Origin: Balanoglossus misakiensis
Lineage: Eukaryota > Hemichordata
Length of the DNA stretch: 64,000 nt
NCBI GenBank assembly: GCA_040954595.2
Contig: CM082584.2
Span: 10,664,001-10,728,000 of the forward strand
Direction: 5' to 3'
Position numbers and translations under genes: made by a program. Under the pieces are notes generated by a model that saw nothing but the letters and a program-made list of their open reading frames with translations, was not told the DNA's origin and did no database searches. Positions 47,664 through 62,900 of this stretch are shown here, piece by piece. How positions within the stretch are numbered: the first letter of the stretch is position 1; every line of letters begins with the position of its first letter.

Positions 47664-50368
47664 CTAAACACATAAAAGCTCGACTCAGTGCAGGATTCAA
47701 TGCAAAAAGTACACTCCACAACACATTTTGTTTATTCAAGGGTATTGGGAACCAGTGCACACATCTCAATTTTTGACATGAATAAATTTAGGCAGCACAG
47801 AATTAGCCAAACATTGCCTTTTTTTACTTTTTCCTTTGACTTCCAATTATTTAATACGGCAAACAGCGAATATGTATCGCAACGCACTCAAACAATTTTC
47901 TCCATACGTGCTCTTTCCATTTACTTCCGGAGGGAACTATACATCAGATCCCAAACGATAATCCCGGAATATTTCTCCAGGCATGCATGGATATTCCGGT
48001 ACATTTCTCAAGGCACAGTGCATTTGCTGGATGTATTTAAATGTGGCCTGATAACTGGCCCCAATGACATGATCACTGATCATCTCATACAATGAAAAAT
48101 GTCTCATTTATTTACAAGGAAGCTGGGGCCAAATTGGATCAATCCGTGATTTATTCTACCGATCCTTAGCTGGCCAGCTTTTGTTCGATAGATATGGGAG
48201 TCTCAACTATGATTTGTTATGATTGAATCAGTGCGCATCGACTCGCCCCAGTTGTGTGTTAATATTCCCGTATTTCACATTTTCCCCAATTCCGGCAAAG
48301 AACGTAATTATCTTCTCCTACATGTAGTTACTCACTGGTGTCACAACACTTCATCAATCTCATATTTTTTCCGTGGCATTTTACGGCGACACCGCGATCT
48401 TCCCACCATTAATATCAGACAATTTATGAAAAGATCATTATTTCTCGGGCATGAAAATATTGCCTTGGCTACGAGAACAAAGGGACCTCCCCATCTGCGG
48501 AAACAAACGCTCCTGTTGCGAATGCAATATCAGTCTCTGATAGAACCCAACCACATGATGTATGGTCATGGCAACCTCAAGTTCATAACCGCCCATTATT
48601 GAAGCAAAACCCCACTGGGAGGCGATGCAAATTTCTCATCAATAAATGAGCAACTTTTTTTATCAGGTTCCGACCAACAAAGCAATAAAGGGGTATGTCG
48701 TAACTGGTCCTTTCTCTTCAGCAATGTTGCAGCAGTGCATTGTGGGAGACCAGCAGCAGACATTGTCGGTGCAGGGCTAGGGAAAAACGGTTCTAATTGG
48801 ATATTGATTATGATAAAGCTGACAAATAATGCCTGGGTGAGAACACTGGTAAAGGGTATACTTGGCCACCCTGCTGACACGTCTTTCAATATGCAATTTC
48901 CACATTTTAATCAAAACCTAATTCCTCTTGCATGTAAGAGGCGGCTGAGTCTGTTGGCCTACACAATGGTTACTCTTAGCAACTGTTTTAATTATATTGA
49001 AAATCGCATAAAGGAACATTTGTTTTGTTTCTCAATTTTAAGAGCTATGTAATTTTTTCTACTGTAATGATCATATTCTCTGTTGTAGAGGGGCGGAAGA
49101 AAAAACATGCCCATTGCCAATCCTGGCTGACAAAATTAGACGTAATTTATTAGGATTAAATGCAGCACATGACATGTAGTTAATAATATACTTTTCAAGT
49201 AGTATTAATACACAATGCAACAATGTCAATGTAGTTACACGAACCACCATAGATTCTCTATAAAGTACTTCCCTTAAAAAGATTCTTTTAACCTTTACAT
49301 GGGGCAATATGTAAACCAGATGTGATTGTATAATTCCTTCAATGTTTGATTTCAGCTTTTCCCCGTTTTTTCCCTCAGTCCTGATTCAACCTTTAACTGC
49401 ATCAGTGCTGTGACCTACCCAGGCCTAATACACACCACCACTAATGCCAGGTTGTCCATTAGGCACCGACAGAAGCTCCCCTAACAGACTGCAGGAAATT
49501 GCCCACGGAGATCAGCGATGGAAAAACGCTGTTTTGCAACCGCGCTAGTGACTTGGCCTCCCCATCAACTCTCCATTTTCCACGGAAAATGTCACGGCGC
49601 AACCATCGCATGCCCAGTTCAATAAATACTCTTTCTGCCGTTGATGGAAAACCCGTCAGCTGCAATACCTGGATTTACCGGCAGAACACGCTAGGGACTG
49701 TTCACTTCTCGCAGACTGAGTAATGCAATAGACAACTTGCCCAGCTTTGTGTAATTTACTGCTCACGCTAAAACAGATTCTTATCAACTGGTTGAAATTA
49801 CTGCCAGTTCTCATAAGCTCTCTCTCTCTATAGTATCGACTGAGCTCTGGGCCTGGGATCCATACTGCAGACCGATATGATGCATTATGGTATAAGGTTA
49901 CACAAACTTACATACATCGGGGATATAAGATAACACAAAGGGAATCTTTATTAGGTGCGCCTTAAGTTTTCACATCTGTTTCATTCAATCCAAATTTGAT
50001 AGAAAAGAGCTACAATACCGAGTCATACTTCTGCTAAAGCCATACAATAAAAGCAAGCGGGAAACAGAGAATGCTGAACAAATTTAAATTTAGATAGAAG
50101 TTTATCCAAATGATAATTTTGGAAACCATACCAAGATGTACATTTCCTCTACTACCAAAGAAACCTAAAAGAAATCTTAATGATTTCTATAACTAACATG
50201 CGTTGCCATGGTGATTACACAATTATGGGAAGCGAGTATATGAGATAACTTTGGAATTCAGAAACTTGCAGCCTGGGATAAACAATAATGTAATTATTAA
50301 TAATATATGATAGGAGTATGCATAACACGCATCTGTATGGCATATGGGAGGAGTTAGATTAATCAGTG

Positions 50369-50941
50369 TTACCATGACGATGGATGAAACACTGCCAGAG
50401 GAATTCTGATTGTGTGTCTGATTTCCATAATACATGTATGAAGAAGGCGGGTGTAAATTTTACATTTATGACAGTAAAATGCCAGTTTTGTTTTCAAGCT
50501 TTCTTTCTGATCAGTGATATATACGCACGTATGTGGCATACATTGCGATGAAACGTCAAATTTCAAGAAACTTCGTACGTGAATTCTGACATTGTGAGCA
50601 AAAGAGTCTGGCCAGAGCCATGGCAACCAGTACTGGAGTGTCAAAACCCAGGATATGTCAGAAATAAACACAGACGTATATAAAAACCCAAGCACTCTCA
50701 GTCTCTGGAATGTCTGTACACTGAGGTCAACTCCAGTACAGCGCAGTGCAGGAAAAGGTGAATAACCGGACAAATCAACACACACCGGAAAGGAAAGAAA
50801 AGAATCCAGATGGAGGCCACGGTATTTTTGTATTGCTATGCAGATAGATTTCAGCACAGACACAAGTTGAAAAGAGGTTTTGTGATTTACCTTGAAATCT
50901 ACACAAGACAACATACACCACATGTACATTGCTATTGTCAT
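50369..50941 (-). other. Unexplained 190-codon open frame
   Basis: The longest open frame not belonging to a recognised gene. It is Cys-, Ser- and hydrophobic-rich, with no family resemblance, signal-peptide design or splice evidence that I can see. In AT-rich DNA such a frame is uncommon but not impossible by chance. Confidence 0.12.
50677..50686 (+). promoter_or_regulatory. TATA-box-like sequence
   Basis: TATATAAAAA, followed about 20-25 bp later by CTCTCAGTCTC, a possible initiator. Then comes an ATG in fair context at 50810 opening a 61-codon frame. The spacing is right for a core promoter, but nothing shows that it is used. Confidence 0.25.
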
Positions 50942-53900
50942 ATTGAGAATTCTGAACTAAAGAGAGAAATACTTGTTTTTTTCTCTGAATTCTGATGATT
51001 GCAACTCACTATGTAACACAAACATTTCATGAAACAGACATAAATTTGTACAGATTTTTCTCTGCTTCAAACACACAAATATGTTTTATAACTACACTGT
51101 TATGCATTTTGTGAAAAAGAAGACAATAGAACAATGTTAACTTTGCCACTTAAATATTTAATTTTTTTTCTTCATAATATGATGCTGTGAAGCATGCAAA
51201 ATCTATTTGTAAATGCTCTCTTTCCCACCACGCTATATTCTTTAACAATTCCACCCTAACAATCGGAGATGCAAAATGCATAGCCATTATTCAGATGGAA
51301 ATTCGCTCCGCACACGTAATTACATAATCTATAAATTTGCAGCAAACATACAGAGTTTTTGTCCCCGTTTTTAAAGCCAGGACCGCGGATGAAAGGGGAA
51401 ATTTGCTTTCACTTAGCACAGATGTAGATGTGGGCCCATAGCACATTTCAAATACACCACTGCTGGGTCGAGAGCCCCATGGCGAAGGCCTGCACAATCC
51501 ACACGGCCAGTTTGATTCCATGATTATTTCGCTACTGTAGCTGCCCATAAAAGACACAAATTACAATTGTTCCTTGCAACACTGGCTCCGAACAAAAACG
51601 TAATCTGCAGTGAAAAATGGGAAAATTTAATGAAAATGCGTTCAGCTTTTGTGGGGGACCGTCTCATGAAAACTGCAGAGGTGCTACCGCTGGCTCCCTT
51701 GGTTCTTCTTTTTAATAACAAAGACACGTGAGAAAATATGACGACGATACTTGTCAAATCGCATGTTTGTGACGAATGAATTCACACAAAACAAGGATAT
51801 TAAAGTCGGCAACGACTGCAGTGATCTGTTTAATCATATTTCCTACTGGCTGTGATAGCTCATTGGCCTTCTGCGATATTGAAATGAATTTGAAACTATA
51901 CGGAATTGTGTACTGTAATCTTTGGTCTCAATCATTTCATCTCTCCCGGTGGCCATCAATCACACTTAATATTCTATCATTTTATACCTAACCCGTAATT
52001 CTCTCTTACGTTTTTATATTTTTTCAATGCAAGACACTAATCACCATTGCTTATCGGTGTTCACGAACACAAAAAAATGCCAAAAAAATCAGCCAAAGAA
52101 TATTTACATGCCCACAAAACCCTAACAATGCTTTTAGTACATTTTATGAGCACAGGGCTATAAAAAAACCCAAGCGCATAAAATTCAATTTCTGGATGAA
52201 AATTGAAGGCTGAATGCATGTCCAGAACTTGATTGCTTGAATTGCAACAGCAATTCTATCATTCTGAGTTGCAGAGACTTGGATTGGAAGACGGTCAGAC
52301 AATATTCTCGTAAACATCTTTTGGGGAGCGGTCACAGAGGTGTTTTTTTTTTGCACTTGTGGCTAACTTTACACACTTGAATGCAAATATACGCACCCCC
52401 TTTTCAAACCATATCAGGATTATTCTCATTTTCCGCGCAAACACCAATTTCAGACAGCACTGGGTGCTGCGAAATGAGTTTGATATTGAAAATTAAATGA
52501 TTGATGGCCGAATTACAGAAGCACATAACCGTGTCATCCCCGTGAACCCATATCATCACTTTTCCAAATCCTGGCAGCAGCTTGCCACTGCCCCCTATCC
52601 CCACTCTTCCCATCAAATTGATGAAACCAATCATAATTATTCCAATATTCCGGGGAATATCAACAACTCCTTTTCCGGGAATAACTGTCAGCCTCCCTCA
52701 TCAAACATTCATATATTTCATTCAGCGACCCGACAAGACGGCACGAAAACTGAACATGAAATATTACTGCTGATTATTTTGCAAAACCTTTTTTAGTCAC
52801 GTTTAAATGACACCAAAAGTCGAAGAAGGGGAGTGAGGAACAAAATACACAACCGCTGGGAGCGAATACTAATCTGCAATGTATAAACTGACACATTTAT
52901 TACTGTAATAAGACCTTGGCACCTTGTTTGGGGGGATAACGATGTAATGCATATGAAATGAAATCTCTAATCACAGTAAAGTGATTGCAGGATGCATGGG
53001 TAACCGTGAGAAAAACAAAAGCTAGATTCATCTTATGATCTCTAGCCTGGCATTTCTTTGCCGTCAGTTTCTAATGTTGCACAGTTGTAAGTACGCCTCT
53101 TCATCAATGCCCATGAATTCTCATCAACCAACCTCCGCGAGCATCATTAACCGTCAAGACCATTTGGCTGACGCCATTCCGCAATCAAACACAAAATTTC
53201 CCGGCTCCACAAACATTAACATTGGCATTGACAGACATAAGACTGACTCCCAGTCCCTGGAGAGCATGCATGCCTCTCATAGATCTATCGCAGTTTCCAA
53301 ATGCTCCACAGCCTCACAGGAGGAATGATATCTGCACACACATATTGCCTCATTTAAATAACAATGGCACTTGACATATACATCACAATAGATGGCTTTG
53401 TGCCCTGTCCTGCCCAGTACATGTCTACATCTGCAGTTCCTTTGTTATTTTCATGTTTCTAATAATAGATGAGGGAAGTCACTTGTTCCACATGAGGTCT
53501 GGATATTGTTCTTCTATTGTCTTTCTGACAGGGGTAGAAAAGGAATGTCTCTTCAGGGAAAAAAGTAACATTTTCTCAAAGACGTTACAAGAGGTTTCTA
53601 TGCATCAAACTGGTTTCATTTGTCTGATCTTGAGCTTCCTGGTACATTTTGTTCCATGAAAGGAATTAGAAAATGATCTTCGTCAAGCTAGAGCCGTAGA
53701 TGATGCAGACTCGGAGGCTCCATAAGCCCAATCACGCAAAATTACGCTTCCGTCTACAGTCCCCCTAATAGAGGGACTGTGATCCGTCACACGGGTTCTT
53801 GGAGAAACCATGGCAGCCATATTTTCCTAGGCGGTAGATCCTTTTTGTTATTAATGAAAGTCAAGATAATTGAGGTCATTTTGATAATTGTCCATAAAAT

Positions 53901-56900
53901 GAACTAAATGGAACCATGATGCACCATGATGCATGATGGAGAACCCTCCCTTCTTTGCCCCTCGCCCCCCCCCCCCCCCCCCCCCCCCCTACCGACAGAC
54001 AGATAAAGCCCAATCTATTAGTCCCCCGGACTATTACCAGCCGCCAAGTATATCTGGTCGTTTACCCCCAACAATCGAACAACAGTCCCAGAATGTCTGT
54101 TCCTTCCACTTCCTCTCAAGTGGAAATTCTTGCACAATTTTTTTTTATTTTCATCCTTGATTTACTCCGAAGAAAGATTATGGCTCAAATGACCTGCTGC
54201 TTTGTTTACATATTTCAAGTGGTTTCTCTGTGGTGAATTGTGTTCAATTTGCCAAAGTAAAAAGATTATCCAAAAGACTGGATTTAATTCCTTATCACAT
54301 AACACAGCTCTGTTTTCTTCAATCGGAGCAAATTAAAAGCTACAAGACAATAGACTCTTCAAGGATCCTAGGTCTTGAATACGTCAATCAGTGCAACAGT
54401 TTATGGAGATAAGACAGCCAAGCTTGCTGAAAATCCTTCGTGAATTCTGCTTTAAAAGGGCGTTGTTTGCGATTAAGTCAGTTTCGGACATAGACAAAGC
54501 TCAGAACAGCCTGGCTTTAAAGTTGGGAAAACATTTCAAAAGGAACCATGAATTGTGAGGATTCAACAGAGCCTACGACGACTTGATCAAATCTCTAAAG
54601 GCAAAACAAAACAGAGAAATGTAAACTCTTGTTTGTTCCGCGGTGTATGAACCCTACGCTTCCTGTTTGTCAAGTATACCATAAAAAGTTCGAGAACGCC
54701 GACACCTGGTACGAATATCTGTTGCGGTCCGCAAGAATAGATTGGTGGGTCAGCAAAGCTATCGCTCGTAGGAATGCTCTTATCCTTCACGGGCCGTTTG
54801 CATTCACCCAGGTACACACGCCCCATCCTTCACATCTGCCAAATTTCCTCCGCGAACAATCCCCATACCTGTCCAACCAAGCGCCTCGGTAATCTCTCAC
54901 AGGTTCTGTCAACAGCCCAACCTTCATTTGTCCAAACCACATCTACCACCCTGTACCAAACCCCCGCTTCATTTTGATACTCAAACAAAGGGTATCACTT
55001 TATCATGTACTGTAATAACGCCACGTAATGTTTATTTACCGCAGAGAGAGACGTAAACAGCGCTCCTAAGGAATGGCCTATCCCCGCCTGTCAATAGTGG
55101 AGGCCATTCTCATCAACACCCGCCATCGCCATAGCGATATATTCAGAATGCCAGCTCTTAACAAACTGACCTTATACCAATAAATGCATATGATGAAATC
55201 AAGCCTGACACACGGTGGTACATTCAACAATTGTCCACAAAAAGCAGCATTTTAATTATACATTCTGTTATTGTTTTTCATATACATGTAGAACATATTT
55301 TGCTGGCTGTTTTATTGTATAAGTATATATCTACAAGATCCAAATTCTCACAAGTCAATCTGTCTACATTCCAGCTTATCTAACTCCTCAACTTAGCTTG
55401 TTGTGCACATACCTAATGAACATAACCTAATGCACCCTTGTCCTGTGTGTCTACATATGCACTCCAGCTTGTTATCGTGACATAGTGTTTGCGTATGGGC
55501 TACGAGTGTGACATGGACATTGTTTAAATCAATCAAGCAGTGTTACAATTTCTTTTTAAAGAAAACTTTTCATAAGGATTGACAGTTAAATATTGAGATG
55601 GTTGTTTTTAATGCAACTATTCCATACACACCCTAGGTTGCCTACAGTAAAAGCCCTGAGAAGTGAGAAATGCTAGCCCGCCAAAGATAATCTGGCTCCT
55701 GTTCAAACACAGCAACTGTGATGGGGGTGCACCAGGATACAAAGTTTCTTAATTATCCTCTTTTCTCACAATTACAGAGCCTGCTTCCCCTCACCTTGTC
55801 GAAGCGGAAACTCCCTCTTCAGTTGGAACAAAAGGACAGATTTGTAGATTCTAATGACTCACTTCCTGAGTAGTAAAAAACACAGCTGCCCTTTATTTTC
55901 ATTTGACATTCTATTACATTTCACATTTTAATATCATGATATGCATTAATTTATAGAAAAAATAGGAAACACGATATGCAGACAGATTGTCCAGTAGATG
56001 CACGTAAACCACTTCATTTATAGGCACTCTAAAAGAAAATGACACAGCAATCGGTTCCCTTCAATAATTACAGTAATTAAACTATCAATAATGTGAATCA
56101 GGAGACTTTATATGTACCTTCAGGGATTTATCAATTCCTATCTCTATTTTGTAACGATACAGTTCTATGTTGGGATAGTGCATTATGTCATAATCCTTGA
56201 TTTATTTTTTAAAGACAACGGCGACCATTAGTAGGATTTCACAAGGGAAGGCATTTGTATTGGTGGTCACAGACGTCTATTTCATTAATATGTACATGTA
56301 CTTAGAAATCAAGGCAACTCAGAGGAAAGTATATGCACAATAGAGATAAACTTTCCAATGTTTAAAACATACATGCATGTACACATCTTGAAATGACATT
56401 CGAAGAGTGTCACTGTGTTGTACAGGAAGTCTAGGGTTGATAATTTTGTTTAAGATGCAGACATTGACGCAAGGCCTTTTAGTCAGACTGCAATGAGGTA
56501 CGAGCCTCCATTTTGATTTCCTGGGTGGTCCACACCTTTAGTCTGCAGTAAGCAGATGTTCATGGATTTGAAAGGTACGCAGGTCACATGATTGCCAGTC
56601 TAGTCTCCTGGGGGACATTGCACTAAGTTTTGCAGCCTGCTCTGAATTGGTGTGTCCACTCCAGGCAACGTGTACTTGAGTGACCAGTGAATTAAGATGT
56701 ATGGTTTGTTTACTGAAGTTGAACTCTCACAATGGCTCATCTGCAACTCTACAGTATGCATGGACATAATGTCACTAGCATGCCAATGATTCCCATTCAC
56801 ATGCCAGTGTGGACAAGGGATTTGTGTATGCATATGTGTATTGTGCATATCTGCATACGTATGCGTGTACCAGATAGTGTGAAAAACGGAGGTCGATCAT

Positions 56901-59900
56901 TCACAATTCCAAGTCACTTTTACCTTGAGAATACCAGAAATCTAAGTTTGGAAAAAAACAAAAGAAATGGGACTTGAAAACTTTCCAAACAAAGAAACCA
57001 GAACATCAGCCAATTTTGATATATTCCTGCAATCTGTCATTAATTTCTACACAGAACACAACTATGAAAGTAAAAGTTAACTTTCACGGCCAATGATTGA
57101 CAGAACAAGGCTGGGATGTGCTTGGCACGGTGCCAACGTCATGTAGAACCAGGAGAACTTGGTGCCCTACATCTGACCCGACTTCGGATTAGCACCTCAA
57201 GTTACAGTTACACTATCAGAATAACAATAACAAAATGTCAAACTCCGCCTATGTTTTCAGAGCAATTAATTGGCCCAGCCCACTGTGAAAGCAATTAGCA
57301 GACCCCCTGCCTTGAGATCACCAGTGGGTATGGTGTATGCTATTTAAACAGCATTTATACACAACTGGAGGGGAATACTAAAGAGGGTGGGCATTCTTTG
57401 CTGTACATGAAGTCAGCTGATAACAAAATCTACGGATGGGAACTAACATGTGTGTCCACTAGGATTACAATTTCTGTCCTGCTCCAAAAAGACCAGCTAT
57501 TTCACACACACAAATTTACATTCTTTATTGAAGTATAGCAGCTAGCTTCAGCAGTACCAAACGCACAAATCCCTGTTTCTCCTGTCAACAACTTGGATGT
57601 GAATATCTGAGAGGGAAACACACTCATAAATAAATTGGTGTGGGATAAAAGCATTCTTTGGGCATGCGATAGAAACCAGGGCAACCGTACAGACTCCGGA
57701 GTGGTCTCACAAGCAAATTACAGAGAGGACCGTACAATATTATGTATTTTGACCTTGGGATGGGGGGAAAATGATTGCAGCTTCATGTAACAAAGGATGA
57801 AAAATCGCCCAATGCACTTACTTTTACCTAAATAATTAATACTAACTTAAAATTTCCTTACACATTATGTAGGGGCATCTGCTGTTTAAAATGCATCTGC
57901 ACTTAATTGCAAACGAAATGATCTAACCCAGCATTTCAAATGCTCTTCTGATCAATAGATATCCTGACTGCACCGTTCACTAAAAACCCAGACCCGACAC
58001 TTCATCAAATTTTGTAGCATGTGTGCATACGAGAGGGGCATGCTGCTGGGCTATACCATCGCATCGTAGGGGTGGACAGCAAGGCCGCCGAGTGGATGCG
58101 TACATCGCTGATATTTGCCATGGCAATCACCAGTGATGCCCCGAAAACTTGTGTTTGTAAATATTTGTGAATTTGACAGAGACCATCTGTCAGGCAACCT
58201 TCAAAATTGTTTTCTTCCAATTCAACTTGTTATAAAAGACGCCACACAATGTAATTTCATAATTCATTTAATATGTGAACTACTTTCTTTGTAATTTTTT
58301 TAAATTCTCACATGGATTGGAATATTGCTGTATATACTCTCTATGCCGACAGTCTGACCAAGAAGAGTCTGGTGATATCGTCAACAAAGCCATGTAATAA
58401 CTCTGAGTACGTTCTATGGTTATTATCCCCTACTTTAAATTTTAAGAAGAGTTTGAATAGGACAACAAAAGCCCAATAGCATGAAACCCAGCATAACGTG
58501 CTCTCGGCACACTCCTCTGGGAGAGAACATAAAATTTAAAATAAAGGCTTCAAATACAAGGGACGTTGTTCTCGGCACTGTAATTCTCATTTGCCGACAA
58601 AGAAAAATTGGATTTCTCAGTGGCTCAAAAGCTTAACTACATGCGTGTGGGGGCCCAGCGATCAGTGCGAGACAATTTGGATCACGGCAATAGGATTTAT
58701 TGCTGCACAAATAGCAAAGGCACGCCCAGGATCTGTCACAGCACCTACACCATTGCCCAGTGATGATGTGCTTTGATGCACATCAGGAAAATTAATAAAA
58801 CTTGACTCTCTTGTTCCTTGTGAAAACCCTCCATGTGAAACTACGTGGATATCATTTTTTTTACAAGCATTCATTTGGGGAAATTATGAAATTGACACAA
58901 GTGAATGTGGTATATAATCTTTGTTGAACAAATGAGAGATATATTTCAATATCTGAAATTCAACTTTGTAGATGCCAGATTCAATATCAAAATCAACGAT
59001 AAGTGCATACATTTGTGTCAGAAATGAGAGAATTGGTTGGTTAGTTTCCATGAAATGAATGAACAATGATTAATAAGAATTGACGTTGATCTTCTTCCTT
59101 CGTTCCATTAATAAACTTCATCAAAGCACTAATACACAGAGCATGGATTATAAAGGCAGCCACAGTGTATATTTTTTATGAGCTGAAGGTGCCAATTTGG
59201 ACCTCCTGTTCATCATCAATCATTACCATTCTACACAGTAATTCAATATACAATCCATCTTCTAATGTTATTATGGGCACACAATAGCCACAATGGAAAT
59301 TTGTAATACAATAATGTCTGACACCGAGCCGCCTATGACGTGCTCTTTTTTTATCTGTGTTATATGAGGCTCTTTGCTCTTCTAAATACACTGTTCAACC
59401 GAAACAACTCACATAGAGGAAGATCGAGAATTCTACCCCCCCCCCCCCCCCCCCCCCCAATCACATTTCAGGTCAAGGCTGCCCTGCTTAACATTTCTCC
59501 CACAAAACAGTGGTCTGACCCCCCTTTTCCAGGCAAAACAGTGGTCTCTTCCGTGCGGCCCTTTGCACCAATAGGAACTCAGAGGCTAAACATTCAAATA
59601 GTCGTACCACTGGCAACTATTGCTACCAATGCAATTACAGGGGAAATTACTGAATAAAATTGCATGTGACTGACAGACTCTTTTCAATATTAAGTGGAAT
59701 CAGTCGCATTACACAATCGCTGTCCAATCATGGTATAGTTTGGGGAACTGTTTTGCTTCGGATTTGACAAACAAAAAACACAGTTGATTTTATGTGTACG
59801 TACATGTCCATTTTGATTGTCATTCCCCAGATGACAACATGGAAAAGTAAAAATTAAAGTTACTGGTCTTGTGAGTACAGACTATCTAAAGAAACCAAAT

Positions 59901-62900
59901 GCATATTTTATGACAGCAAATTAATGAACATGATTATAATTAAGTCAGAATTCCCACAATGAGTTTATTTCATAAATCATCTTTGCATAAAGAAAAATGA
60001 TACAGAACGTTAAAATTACAGCTGTCATTTTAATCGGTCGGTAGACAGACGTTTGGCTGATGAAAAGAATGTTAGCTCTGCCGCTGAAATGAAAATTTAA
60101 TGAACGCATTATATATCGCAGCGAGAAAAATGAATAGATTAGCTTTTGTCGCGTCTACAGAGAGAGAATGCTGTAAACAATTATGGATTAATTGTCAAAA
60201 TGTGATGCCAACTCGGTGTGTCAACCGCACTTTATTCATAAGCAGTAAAGCATAAACTCTTTCAGAAATGAGCGAGATTACACCGACTGCTGCAGTTGCT
60301 GTTATTAACTTTGAATTAATTTACCTGCCTCTTGGCGCAGAATGGATTGATGCACAACTTTCTTCCCTTAGGGTTACCATCTATTAGTGATTTTTTTTTA
60401 CTTTCAATCGCCCACATTCCCCATCCATAACATCACGATTGAGTTCACGAACAAAACTGAAGTATACCTGTGGAGCCTCCCCCTCCCCCCCCCCCCTCCA
60501 CAGAAGTCACAGCAAATGGACCCTTCCAGTCAGTTGTCATGGGTACCAAGTTGGATAGCACTTCCAGATTTTGAACAGAGCTAACCTGATTGGCCGGTTA
60601 AGAGTCATGTGATTAATAAAAGTTCATGTGAACAAATAAATTTCTTTAATATTTAATGGATTTTTTTTCTTCCTGATTAGTTCTGGGAATGGGCAAGCCG
60701 TAGGCTGCAACTAATAAATGAAAGCTGGCCTTGATGTTCGCACTTCATCACTTTATTCCACGAATATTTTTACATATTAACTACAGCCTTGCTGTTCTGT
60801 TGTCTGATTTCAACGAAAAATGCAAAATTGAGTTAACCGCAAGCAAGACAGATTCAGAAATCTTTCAAATCCCAAATCCACGACACAAAGGCGCGATATG
60901 AGACCAAATCTTATCGGTCATGTTTTTTTTTCCTTCTAAATCTTGACACTGAATATTGGGAGCACACTTACCATTGACACAAAGGCACAATTCAGACTCC
61001 CATCACACTTAACCTAGATTTTATTCTGTGCCAACACAGATCTGTGTGATGAACCTATTTGAAAATCAAACAAAATCCCTAAATCTTATTGCTATTTATA
61101 ATCTGTCTATCAGGTATTTTGCATGGTTCTTTTACCCCTTTTTTCAACCGAAACCTAATGCAAATTTAGAGGTCACTCTACTATGGTCCATGCTGTTGTG
61201 GCACTGCAGGGATTCAACAGTAACAACCAAGTACACAGTTGTATCCCACTTTTGTCAGGGAAAAAATGTGTCTTGCAGGATCAAATATACGATAAGTCCT
61301 TTTGCAGCCATTTCCCTTCAACGTGTATACTTCTCCCATATACAAATGAAAAGGCAGCGATGTACAACTGGAAGTGGAAATTGGAGTCCTTTTTCTCTTT
61401 CTTGTCAAATATTAGCACTGCCAATATAATGTATGGCCGTCCATTATATCTGAGCACCAAGTGAATGATTAAACATGGCAGGCAATCAAATACATTCTAT
61501 GCATTTGACTTTCCAATCAAAACCTGCCATAAAAAGAACGCCTCCATTTAAAACACAATGCACGGCCATTTTTTTTCAGGCACAATCAAGCAGTATTTTT
61601 AACTTAATAGTATTCTTTTCATTTTTTTTTCAATAGTTTTTCATATGCATACAGCTTGGGAAATAATTCACAATTGAAAATAAAGGTCACAAGTATCGCA
61701 TAATTATTAATAAATTCGGAGTTCTCTCGAGTATTCCAGCTACGCAGGCTTTCAGAATTGTGATGATAAGTGATATGAATGCAAAATGCCATGCATACTG
61801 TTTCATTTTCTTAACACAATAGACGGAATATTCCAAATGATTTAAATAACCTTTCAAAAATGGTGGCAGTTGGAAAATCAAAAATAGAAGGATAAATGAT
61901 GCCCACATGTAAATGGCATTTTCTTTGTTGTTATTCATGAAAGCTTCACAAAAACAGATGTACATGGCCATCCTTCTATCTGGTGGTTATTTTATTCCTA
62001 AGTTTCCGTCTGCACCAGCAGGTTCCTTATCTTTCTGGTCGTACCTTTTGTGGACGGAACAAAACAAGGAAAAGGGGAACAGTGTACAACAGATTCTAAC
62101 AAGCTCACCAAACACACATCAATTCACATCTGACGCAGGGAAAAAACACCATAACCTTTATCAGTATGCAGAGGAGTGAGTGTTCCAACTGGAATGGCAG
62201 GAACAGCTCTCAGAGTTAAAGCCATCTGAATAACCATGACCACTAGATAACCATCTTCAAACACTTTATAGCCTCAAGGTTCGCTTGGATGCATACGATC
62301 AGGAACACTACAGGACACCATGCCAGAATTCTGCATGATTTACCACCTTTTTATTTATTATTCATTTATATTTTAATTATATTTGTCTTTTCCTGTCAAA
62401 TGGGCATTTATTCATTTGAATAACATGAGCAGAAATCTTGTGGGTTTAGGTGTTGTAATGCAAATGCATATCACTTTTCATCATAACTGCATGACCATAG
62501 ATAGAATTGGATAAAACTATAACTTTTTTTCACTCAGTGGTCTGATGTCAAAGTTGAAAACAAATGACCAGGCCTAAGTGAACTCCATTGTCATCATTGC
62601 AAAGTCCACTGATTTTCTTGGCAGTAAAGAGAACAGTTTGATAACGTAAAAAGCGGGCATAACAAAGACAAAACCAGCAAATATGGCAAGCTGTATATCC
62701 CCGAGATGAAAATATCCTAGCCATGAGTTCTGAGTAGGATGATCCGAGAAGAAACATCTGGCAATAATGCCATCAAAAGTATCCCTCCATATGCCCCTTT
62801 TGTCCACTCTGCTCTCATAATATTAATGAAAATTGACGATACGATACTGTAACAATATGTGGAAAAAACAACATCCATCCTTAATATTTTATAGGTAATT

